Below are positions 39,201-51,200 of a DNA stretch of 64,000 bases, in pieces. A program made the translations under genes and the position numbers. This stretch comes from Aristolochia californica (Eukaryota > Streptophyta > Magnoliopsida > Piperales > Aristolochiaceae). Each line of letters begins with the position of its first letter. Position 1 is the stretch's first letter. The stretch lies in contig JARWKL010000009.1 of the NCBI GenBank assembly GCA_029961685.1, positions 29,885,208 through 29,949,207 on the forward strand, written 5' to 3'. Below the pieces are notes generated by a model. It had not been told where the DNA came from. It was given only the letters and a program-made list of their open reading frames with translations, and did no database searches.

Positions 39201-42200
39201 TACTTTAACACTCCTCCTGAAGCTGGAGAGTAAATATCAAACAACCTCAGCTGGTCACTGAAGGATACATGTACATATCTTCTCAATGGCTTCATAAACA
39301 CATCCCCCAACTGGTCTAAAGACTTGTTACCACTTTTCCTTACATCACCACATCTCTAATAAAATGGCAATAAACATCCATATGTTTAGTTCTTTCGTAG
39401 AATATAAGGTTGTTTGCAATAAAGATGGCCGCCTTATTATCACACTTCATGACCAGAGGACTTTAGTAAGTGGACCAAATTCAAGAAGAACAAATTTAAT
39501 CTACATAAGCTCACTAATCTTGTGAGGCATTGCTCGATATTCAACCTTTGCACTAGATCTACCCACAACTATTTGTTTTTTACTTTTCCAGCTTACTAGG
39601 TAACCTCCAACAAAACGACAATAACCTGATGTAGATCGTCTATCCATCTTACACCCAACATAATCAGCATCAAAATTTCCAAGTACATCAATCTATGCGT
39701 TCTGAGTATACAACAGACCTTTTTCCAGGTGCACCCTTCAAATACTTTAGAATCCGTTGCGCAACTTCTAAATGTGCTTTCTGTAGATTTTCAATGAACT
39801 GGTTCACAGTTCCCATAACAAATGACATATCTAGCTTGGTAATTGTAGCGTAAATCAATTTACCTACCAAGCGTCGATATTGAGTTTTGTCCTTGAGAGC
39901 AGGACCATCTGTGTCATGAAGATTAAGGTTGACTTCAATGGGAGTATCTACCGGTTTAGCACCCCACAAACCATACTCCTGCAACATATCTAATATATAT
40001 TTCCTCTAGGAGAGAACAATACCTTGTTTTCTATGGGTAACTTCAATGCCAAGAAAGTACTTGAAGGGACCCAAATCTTTCGTTTGGCAATATGTGACCA
40101 AGTACTGTTTAACTTCAGTAATGCCTTCAAGATCATCACCAGAGAGTACAATATCATCTACATAGACCACCAAAACAACTACACCAATATTCCTCTTAAG
40201 TATGAACATAGAATAGTCACAATGGCTCTGGTAGAACCCAATACCTTGTTTGCTGCAGGTAACTTCAATGCCAAGAAAGTACTTGAGGGGACCCAAATCT
40301 TTCGTCTAGAAATATGTGGCCAAGTACTATTTAACTCCAGCAATGCCTTCAAGATCATCACCAAAGAGTACAATATCATCTACATAGACCACCAAAACAA
40401 TTACACCAGTCTTCCCCTTAAGTATGAACATAGAATAGTCACAAATGGCTCTAGTGGAACCCAAATTGCATTAGTACAATACTAAATTTCTCAAACCACG
40501 CCCTAGGACTCTGTTTAAGTCCATAAATGGCCTTTTGTAGCTTACATGTCAGAGTGGTTCCGTCCACTCTTATCTTGGATAAGTGTGATATGCTTTCCGC
40601 ACCTAACAGGTTGGCCTTTTCGGTTGTATTGGCTAACCACTTGACATGGTATCAGAGCTGGACAAGCCACGTCCCTCGTTCGAATCCCATGAGAGGCGAT
40701 AAAGAATGGGCAGGGTAGGTATCAGAGTGGTTCCGTCCACTCTTATCTTGGATAAGTGTGCTATGCTTTTCACACCTAACAGGTCGGCCTTTTCAGTTGT
40801 ATTGGCTAGCCGCTTGACATGGTAACAGAGTTGGGCACACCACGTCCCGCGTTCCAATCCCATGAGAGGCGGTAGAGAATGGGCGAGGTGGGTGTCAGAG
40901 TGGTTCCGTCCACTCTTATCTTGGATAAGTGTGTTATGCTTTCCACACCTAACAGGTCGGCCTTTTCGGTTGTATTGGCTAGCCACTTGACATGGTATCA
41001 GAGCTGGGCACGCCACATCCCGCATTCGAATCCCGTGAGAGGCGGTAGAGAATGGGCGGGGTGGGTTTCAAAGTGGTTCCGTCCACTCTTATCTTGGATA
41101 AGTGTGTTATGCTTTCCGCACCTAACAAGTCGGCCTTTTCAGTTGTATTGGCTAGCCACTTGACATGGTATCAGAGTTGGGCACGCCACATCCCGCGTTC
41201 GAATCCCGTGAGAGGAGGTAGAGAATGGGCAGGGTGGGTGTCAGAGTGGTTCCATCCACTATTATCTTGGATAAGTGTGTTATGCTTTCCGCACCTAACA
41301 TGTCGGCCTTTTCGGTTGTATTGGCTAGCCACTTGACATTACATACTTTCCATGTCTCCCCCTAAGCAATATACCCAGAAGGTTGTTCCATATAAATTCC
41401 TTCATGTAAATCTCCATACAAGAAGGTATTTTTCACATTAAGTTGAAAAAGAGGCCAACATTTATTAACCACTATAGAGATTAAGATACATACCGAAGTA
41501 AGTCGGGCTACAGGAGAGAATGTTTCAAACACATCAACACCGAAGGTCTATGTATATCCCTTTGCTACCAATCAGGCCTTGTTAATAGATTCATCGACAT
41601 TATATTTTATAGTATAAATCCAACTACGCCCCATAATAGTAGCTCCTGTCGGAGGATTACATAGATGCCAAGTTCCCCGAGACAGCATAACACTCATCTC
41701 ATCATCCATAGCTTGTTTCCACTTTGGAGAACCCAAAGCATCTTGCTTGGAACGGGGTATAGTAGAAGTAGACAAGGACATAGCAAAGGACTTAAAGGGA
41801 GGGGACAAAAAGTCAAAAGAAACATATTTAGAGATAGGATGAGAAGTGCAAAACTGTTTACCTTTCCGTAGACCAAATCTGATAGAACAGAACCTACAGG
41901 CAAAGAGGAAGACGGCGGGGCATGAGAAGGTAAATTTGTAGGCTTATCTGTTGGAGGCACTGTAGTAGCACGAAGACGGCGGCTACAGACACAAAGAGGT
42001 GGAGAGGAACCTGATGGAATTGGGAGATCCAGAACAAACCTTGGAAGTGGACTATCTGAAGAAGACTCGGAAAAAACAAGAATCTCACTAGAAGACTCAA
42101 AATAAGGGGTATGCTCAAAGAAGGTCACATCAACTGACACATATTTTTTGGTGAACAGGGTCATAGCATTTGTACCTTTTTTGTCGGCGAGAGTACCCTA

Positions 42201-45200
42201 GAAAGACACATTTGATTGACCGAGGTGACAACTTATCAACTAAAGCTCCAAATATATAGAAAAAACAAGTACAACCAAAAACACGAGGTACCACTTCAAA
42301 TAGTTTACAATGTAGTTTTAAAACTTGGAAAGGAACCTAACCATTCAAAACAAAGGAGGGTATGCGATTAATTAAGAAACAAGAAGTTAAAACAACATCC
42401 CCCCAAAATGACTTAGGAACGTTCATGTGTAGTAATTGTGTATGAGTAACCTCAAGAAGATGTATGTTTTTATGTTCTGCCACCCCATTTTGTTGAGAAG
42501 TATAAGGACCAAGACGTTTGATGGGTAATACAATGGGAGGCACAAAATATCAAAAACTTATGATTAAGATATTCTAACCATTATTAGTACAAAGCACATG
42601 AACACAAGCACCAAATTGATTTTTAATTTGACAAAAAAAATTCATGAATACATCAAAGACTTCAGATTTCTCCAGTAGGAGGTACACCCAAGTTATTCGA
42701 GTAAAACCATCAATAAATGACACAAAATACTTAAAACCAAATGGATTAGAAATCCAACATAGCCCCATACATCAGAATGAATTAACTCAAACAATTTGGT
42801 GCTACGACTAGAACTAACTAGGAAACTGGACCGATGATGCTTTCCCAACTAACACGACTCGCAATCAAATGAGATATTTGCTGGCAATGAAGGAAAAAAA
42901 CCGACGCAACTTAACTAGTGACGGATGTCCCAAGCGTAGATGCAATAAGTAGGATAAATCTTTAGTAGAGAGTGTCATAGCTAGAGAAACAGATACATCA
43001 TCCAGCATCTAGAGTTCTCCCTTCTCATTTTCGTAACCAATCATCTTCTTCGTCTGCAAGTCCCGGAAAACACAAGTACTAGGATAAAAAGTTACATAAT
43101 ACTTTAAAGATTTAGTAATGCGACCCACAGACAAGAGATATTTGTAGAGTAGTGTGAACAGTACCCTCCCCCTGAATGGGAGAGGTGGACCCATCAACCA
43201 TAGTAACTCCACGATATGAAGAAGACAGATTAATAGACTGAAACAAGGAAAACATACTTGACATATGGGTAGAGGCTCCTCAATCAATTATCCAGGAGGG
43301 AGAGTGGGACATATTCGATGCAGTCATACTTGCGCTCACCATTGTGGCACTTGCTGAGGATGAAGGATGAGTGTCTACAATCGGAGAAGTAACAGATGAT
43401 GCAGTCAATTGGCCTAGTTGTTGTACTAACAGTTGAATTTCTTCGTAAGCACCAGTGTGAGAAGAGGTGTCTTGTTCTCTAACTATAAAGTTGGCCCAGG
43501 CAAGTTTACCAAATTTCTCCCAACATTTTTCAGAAATATGTTTTGACCTACCACAGTGAACACATTTTTTATCCCCCCCTATCATTCTGACCACGACCAC
43601 GGGTAGAGAAGGAGCAACCTCTACTACATCTATTATTACCACCATGAAACTGACCATCAAATCTGCCAATAGAGGGCAAGAGGTTAAGAGCAACTGCATC
43701 TGAGAAACTTCCACCTGAGTCATTTTTACTCACTACTGCACCTTCGACCTGAATAACCCTATTAAATGTCTGCTCTAGGGTGGTCACATCCTCATTGGCC
43801 AATAACTGAGCTCAAATGGCATCATACTCGGAGCCCACACCATCTAAAAACCGAGCCACTTGAATCTGATTTTCTTTCTTACGAATATCTTTAACATTCG
43901 CAATAAATGGATGGAATGTGCTGATTTCTTTTGTACTCCCCTCTCATCTCAGTGAAGCAACCTGTTAGCGATCTACTGCCACACTTCATGTTAACCAACC
44001 AGGTCATCACTAAATTGTTTTCAGCCACCCAATCCCCAATAATAGGTATAAGGGGATCATCTGTTATGTATTTGGCCATCCTTTTGACCCTCAAATACAT
44101 GAAAACTGAATGTGACTAGTTGACATAATTCGAACTATTCAATCAGATCGTAGTTATTTGAATAGGCTGAGAGAATTTCACATCGGAGACCTCATTTGGT
44201 CCTCTGGACAGGAACTTGCATACTGGATTCAGCCGTTATACAAACTACCACAATTCAGCGCAACAATGCGTCAATGAATCAACTGGGAACCTTTTCCCCA
44301 AAATTTATGCATGTGCAGCCAAGTGGGTCCCACAATTGAACCGATTAGGGTAATTCAGCAGTAATCCCAACCAATTTCCAATGAATAACAATCACTTTCA
44401 GCAATCAAGACCAGGAATTGAAGAATAAACAACTCAATTGCGTGAAATTTGGGTGACACATGCAGTATTGAAGGAATTTCTCAAATTGGGATCATTAAAT
44501 GACTCAAAACCCCAATAATCTTTCAACAAGGAGTAGTTGAAGGAATTTCTCAAATTGGGATCATTAAATGACTCAAAACCCCAATAATCTTTCAACAAGG
44601 AGTAGTTGAAGGAATTTCTCAAATTGGGATCATTAAATGACTCAAAACCCCAATAATCTTTCAACAAGGAGTAGTTGAAGGAATTTCTCAAATTGGGATC
44701 ATTAAATGACTCAAAACCCCAATAATCTTTCAACAAGGAGTAGTAGCCAAGAGCCAAGAAGCTACGGCAGGCAGAAAAAGGGAAAAAATGAAGTTTTTAC
44801 CCTACCAATCCATAAATCTGGGAAGATCCTCCAAAAGGGTTACTGAAGATTGAGAGAAGAACCACAAAAAATGAGAGAAATATGCCCAAAAAGTGTTTAA
44901 CCTTGCTCTGATAGCATGAAAATTTTGATATTTGGGTGAAAAAGATGAGAAATAAGAGAAAAAAGCTTGGAGAGGAGCAGCAGCTGCTGCCTTGGAGTGT
45001 GTCTAAAAAAGGACGCCCCCTTTTCTTTTAATCAGGGTTTTAAGTGATTTTATATAAAAAAACAAAAATGCCCTCCAAAACATAAACTTTTACATATCTC
45101 CTAAAATACACCTCTAAATGAAAGAAAATTGAACCATAGGCATATGAAGACATTGCCTACCTAACAGACATCATATAAGATAAAAACATAATATATAAAA

Positions 45201-48200
45201 TAACCAAAATGCCCCATGAGTTGATATTTTAACAAGCACAAATTGGGACATATTGATTACATGATGATACATAATCATACAACTTTAAATCACCAAAAAG
45301 ACAAGGATAAAACAAAACCAACCAATACATTGTCAACCAAAAGGTAGAGTGCTCTCACAACAAGGTACTGTTGGGAGATTGCCACTTAGCAAAGTAACCA
45401 GCAAGATGGTTAGCACACCTAGACACCCGCATAAACAAATCTCCAAAAAGATCCCCAATTTCCTTGAAAAATGAGAGAATCTACCATGGTAGGGGTTTCT
45501 CCTTCAACCTCCAGCTGATAACAGCTACTGACTCAGCTTCAATGACATCAAGATCTGAGAAAGTGCTCATCTACAGATACACTAAAAACCAAAAGGAGGG
45601 CCTATATCTGCACCTCAATTGAGTCAAATCAACCAAAGAGGGTACAGTAAACATATCAAATACTTCCCTCACAGACCCTGACCACTCCACCCCCACCCCC
45701 ACCACCAAAGTTAGATATTTATTGCCTCAAACATGCAGCTGAGGTTCCTTACTGTAAATGTTTGGTCTCAGGCCAGTCTATAAAATCACAGAAGAACACA
45801 TAAATTGGGGGTTCCCTTACCTATACATCTGTTGCGAATTTAACATGTGCTCCATCTTACCTGGAACTCAGCTTGCTATTAACCAAAGGCTGCTGTCTAC
45901 ATGGATTTTCATAAGCTGAGGCTCTGGCAGATAAAAAGTATAAAGAGAGCCAGCAATTTTATTTGGAGCTTATATTTCGCAGCTACTACCCTACAACACA
46001 ACACTTTGCTGCTCAGCAGCTTATATTTGTTTCTGTTGTCCATCTTACCTGGAACTCAGCTTGCTATTAATTACCAAAGGCTGCTGTCTAAATGGGTTTT
46101 CATAAGCTGAGGCTCTGCTTGATGAAAAGTATAAACAGAGCCAACAATTTTATTTGGAGCTTATATTTCGCAGCTACTACCCTACAACACAACACTTTGC
46201 TGCTCAGCAGCTTATATTTGTTCCTGTTGTCCTTCCAACTCAAGCTGATGAGTTACATTTTTTTCCTAACTTTTTCTTTGTTTTTCGTCTTTTGAATGTT
46301 AATTATGTGCTCACAGACGCACTACACCCCTTACCCTGGTGAGACTTGAAACCCCGCAAGGCCCAATCCTATCTTTCAATACAAAATTTCATTCAGTATT
46401 CAAGAAAGAAATACATTAGGAAATTTGATCACATAACAACAAGCATCAAACATCAGATCTCCTATAATCATTAAAAACTTTCAAAACATTTTACAGCATG
46501 TTCTTTTTCAAGTGAATAAGCCACATAATAAATAATTTAATCTCCCAAACAATCTCCAACCAATACACAATCACATGAAACCATGGAAGAAAAAACTACA
46601 ACGAACCTCATCTACAACTGCAACTGCAAAGTCATCATGATAGCGACTCAAACCAGCAGTGAGTGATGCAATTAAGTGAACTTGACTGTACTTCCCCTTG
46701 TGAACTTTCATGAAACTTTTTAAAATATAGGGTTCACATTCATCCCAAGGTAATTTACGCAGCTGGCGCAGAACATGCTCAATGGAGGACTTATCCAGGT
46801 CTGAGAAAAGTAATTTTCTGATATACTGCAGATTATTTGAAGACAGTGAGAATTAGAGAGAGAAAAAGTCACTGATACTCAGAAGATTACAAAATAAAAA
46901 ACACAAATTCTTTCAACAATTTAACTCCATGACCTCAATGAAAATCAAAAGTTGTTTTACTGACCTGATGTAATGGCGGCCGGACTTTACAAACTCTGGC
47001 AGATCTTTCAGGTGGTTTGCACAAGTAATAAGCATTTTCAACAAGAGTACTATGCCGAGAATCCAAATTTTTTACATTTTTCAACCGCATCAAAATCTCT
47101 AACATGTTTGCCATTCGAATTGTAGTTTCAGGAGATCGATATAGGAAACGACCACATGTTTCCAAGAGGTTGCAAGCAACATCAATGTTGTGATGAGTGA
47201 AATCATCCAAACAAGCCTACATAAAGGATTCCAGTGATACCAAAATTGCTATTAGACAAATTAAATTACAGACACCTGGTAACTAAAATAAATACAAGTC
47301 TGGAACCATTTCATAAACTATGGAAACAGAAGAACACAAATTAATTGCAAATTGTAGTCAACTTTCCATGGCCTCTAATAATAATATAGCATGACAAGGC
47401 CACATTTTTTTGCAAATGGAAGATGCTGCAATTGATTGGTTTGCAAGCCTCTTGATGTTGGAAAGCCACATGCTAAAAAGGACAGAAAAATCGGTTAGTT
47501 GGCTCTGACTACTGTCATCGTGATCAACAAACACTCCTTATATCCCGGGGTCTTCCTTTATACTTTCCCAATATCCATGTCTGGATATTTTCTCTTACTT
47601 TTCAAATGCAAGATAGCAAATCTCTCCAACAATATAGAATTCAAATGGGCAATTGGCCCTCTGCATCACTTATGCAAGAAGAAAAAGGTATGCATAGCTG
47701 AAATGCATACCACAAAATGACAATTGGATATCTAGAGTTGAACGAGATAACCTCACCTTCAAACAAGTAAAGACAAGTCCAGCAGGAGCAATTTTAAATT
47801 TGCAAAGCTCTCCTATGAACCTTATGTTCCTTATCTTCGTCTCAATGTTCATTTGGTCCTAAAGAATGTTATAGAAACATTAGATGAAAAGGAAAAGAGA
47901 AGAGAAATATCAACAAAGCAAATCTTGACATAGTATATACAGGACCTGACACAATAGGACCAAGTTTATGGCAGTGTATAAAATAGTCTAACTTACCTTT
48001 TTATTTATCAAAAAGTTGAACTCCTCCTCCAACATTTGCAAAAGCATCAAAGAGACATCTTTCATGCACGTTGACAATGTTGCTACCATACGAGAATAGT
48101 ATGGAAGGAGCTCCAAAGAAGTCCTAGGAACATTAAACAAAGCCCGTACAAGCTTTTTCCGGTTTGATTTTGAATTCAAGTAACAAAACTCCACCTGAAA

Positions 48201-51200
48201 TGATAAATCTCATAAATTTCCCATACCAACAATAATAAACATTAAAGAGTTCAAAAGGAAAGATTAAGCTATTGATGATTACAGTCAATTGGTCAATAAG
48301 ATCACGGCTCACACAGCCAGGGAGCCTCTGCAACAGACCATCTAAATTTGATCCTTCATGACCTTTCAACTTCTCCTTCTCCACTTCTCCTTTTCTCTCA
48401 CCATCTTTGTCCTTCCCTCTATCCGATTCTTTTATTTTTTCCTTATCTTTGTCCTCCTTGTCCTTGCCTTTGTCCTCACCTTTTCCATCTAGTGCCTCAG
48501 AATCTAAAGAGGTCTCTCCACTTTCTTGTCCCACGACATGACCCTGGTCCTCTGTAATTGGTTCCTTGAACCAAAAATTATCTCAAGTCAACAGAGAAAA
48601 TTGAATCCCAAAAAGTGAGAGACAGGTGCATTCACCATAATGACACAGCAGCATAAACACTATGACACATAAAAAGCAACCAGTACAAATATCACTTAAA
48701 TGCTTTAACATATCTTCAGAAAGTACAAGTATCTGAATAACATAAGCCATCTGAAGTTTTACACAAGAACTGCCAAGTATTAGAGTGTCTCATTATTGTG
48801 TTTTAAGATTAAGCAGTAAAATTTCTGATTCAATTAATAGGTTTTTTAGTCACCGCAATATATTAACTAAATAATAAAAGTAGGGGATTGCTCAATATTA
48901 ACTATGTCTTTCCCTCTCTTATTCTGAGCTGATGTTTCACCCCTCCATCCTCTTCCTCACTTTGAGAATATGCAACAGTGAACCATATTGGCAGTCGTAC
49001 CTTGGTGTATCTGGAATGAAAGGAACAACTGAATCTTCAATGGCAAAACTGACTCAGTTACACAAGTATTTGATCAGGTTCCTCATACCACTGTCTCTTG
49101 CCTTTTCGCAAGAAAAAAACTTTTAGCAATTCCAACGGAAAAGTTAAATCAGTTACTTAGTATTTGATCGGGTTACTTGTTCTACTCTCTTGCCTTCTCA
49201 CAAGAAAAAAAAATTCACAATTTCAATGGCAAAGCTGAATCAGTTACATAAGTATTTGATCAGGATATTTGTACCACTCTCTCTTGCCTTCTCACAAGAA
49301 AGAATTTTCTCTTACCATTTCAGGGATATTGGTCTATGATTGCTCCTGCCTTCTCACAAGAAAGAATTTTCTCATGCCATATTAGGGATATTGGGCTATG
49401 ATTGCTACTCTCAGATCAGTAAAAGCGGTTGCTCTTATGCAATGGATTCCCCTCCGCTAGAAAAAGTTGAGCTCAATTTTGATGGTAGTGCTCATGACGA
49501 TCTAGGACCCGCAGGATATGGTGGCATTTTCCAAGGCTACAAGAAACAAAATTATCTCTTATGCTAGCCCTACTGGCTTCTCTAACTCTATTTCAGCGGA
49601 GACAAATGGCCTCCTTCATGGTATGCACATTGTCAAAGATCATTTTGAGACAGCCTCTTATTGTGGAGGACATTCTTTGCTTTAATATTGTTGTGCAAGA
49701 CTAATGCTGATCCTCCTTGGTGACTTTCACATCAAATAGAGGAGATTATTGATTTGGCCCCAGGCAGCCTATACCCTTATATTTGGTTTCAGTTTCTTCT
49801 CTTTTAATCAATTCCCTAGTGCAAGACTAGCGAGGCCTTTTTAGGTCCCATCAGCACCGCTGTCACATGAAACATTTGGAATGAGCACAATAGAAGGGTT
49901 TCCAAAGGTAAAAATCAATTTTGGGAAGAATTATTCAGAAGACAATGCACTGCATTTCTTTTTGGGCAAGCAAATTAAAGGAAATTTCCCTCTTCCCAGC
50001 TCTATCATTAGGAGAAATTGGAGATCAATGGCCATATCAAATGATTCAGCGAATTGTTTGGCCCTCCACTGAAGCTCAACTTTGATGGCATCTCTACCGG
50101 GGGGGGTGAACTGGCGCTTGTAGGAGATGGAGGATCACCAGGATCTTAGATTGGGACAATGCTTCTTGTTTTAACTGTGCCCTTGGAGCAATGTGAGTCC
50201 CTAGTGGCAGAGCTGACGGCTTCGCTAGGGCCTCAGGCTCTATTTCAAGAGGCTTGCAGCCACCCTTAGTTGTTAAGAGAGGTTCTACTTCAATTATCTC
50301 TTGGACTTCTAGGAAGAAGCGCCCTCTACAGTGTTCCATGGAGTATTTTGACGAAATTGAGGAGATCAATAATACATCCAGGTCCATCAGTTGGCAGCAT
50401 GTCCATCTAAAAGCCCCCTCTAGGGTGTTTCATGGCGTATTTTGATGAAATCGAGGAAATCAGTAATAAATCCAGGTCCACCAGTCAGCAGCAAGTTCAT
50501 AGAGGCACCAACCGAATAGCTAACAGTTTAGCAGCCGAGGGAGTCACCCACCAGCAGTTCATTTCCCTCCCCTTATTATTTCCTGTTCTCTATTTTTTTA
50601 CACTCAACTCTTTTGTTTCTTTGGTTGTATTAGTTCTGGTGCGTACTCTGCTTTTCTGTTTTCCCTACCCTTTTTTTATTTGGTAATCAGGTTTTCAGTT
50701 GTGATTTTCTTCTTTTAGTTTGTCTTTTTTGAAGTTGTAATTCCGTAATATTTTATTCCCTTTCATATTGGGGGGGACTAACTATTGTATTACCCTCTTC
50801 TTCAATGAATTCCTCACACACCTTTTCGAAAAACACAAAAGGCTTCTGATTCTCTCTTTTCTTCTCTTTCTTCATGTCCATTCTTTTCTTCTTAATTCTC
50901 CTTCTACAAGAACACACAAGGCACAAGATTGCAATGAACACAAAATGCTGGTTCATATCTCCTAATAATGCAAGCAAATATTAAATAATGTCAGCAGATT
51001 CTCCTTTCAAGTATGGATAATCATCATCAGCATCAGCAGCAGCAGCAGCAACAGAGACCCATCCTCTGTTGTTGCCTACTCAATCATCTAAAGATATAAC
51101 ACTTATAAACCTGGTAAACAGGAAGATAAACACAGAAAAAAATATTATTCAGTTGTCATGGTATCCTTTCCAAGTAGCCAAAAAAAAAAAAAAAAATCCT

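Larger units (their letters stand above)
38895..45234 (-). mobile_element. Ty1/copia LTR retrotransposon with nested TRIM array
   Basis: Two related LTRs bound the element: 38895-39210 (3' LTR, 316 bp) and 44917-45234 (5' LTR, 318 bp). A perfect 5-bp target duplication AGCAC lies at 38890-38894 and 45235-45239. The primer site TGCTATCAGAGC abuts the 5' LTR and a purine tract AGGAGGAG abuts the 3' LTR. Gag with the zinc knuckle [14 protein letters not shown], protease start (SWIID), integrase, RT and RNase H follow in copia order on the minus strand. Frameshifts and stops make it non-autonomous. It lies in the 9.5-kb intron 37073-46606 of UPF2, in the same orientation as the gene. Confidence 0.92.

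Noticed and set aside
40993..41065. tRNA gene suggested by a GTTCGAATCCC box in each 73-bp unit
   Set aside because: There is no cloverleaf or acceptor stem. The segment starts with a retrotransposon primer site and ends in a purine tract, so it is the internal part of a TRIM.
40527..41336. Series of plus and minus open frames of 60-130 codons repeating a [12 protein letters not shown] peptide
   Set aside because: They arise only because the TRIM repeat units lack stops in these frames. The repetition is at DNA level with LTR landmarks, not a repeat protein.
44434..44757. Stand-alone repeat protein gene
   Set aside because: The 23-residue repeats lie at the gag start of the copia element between its primer site and gag, so they belong to that element.
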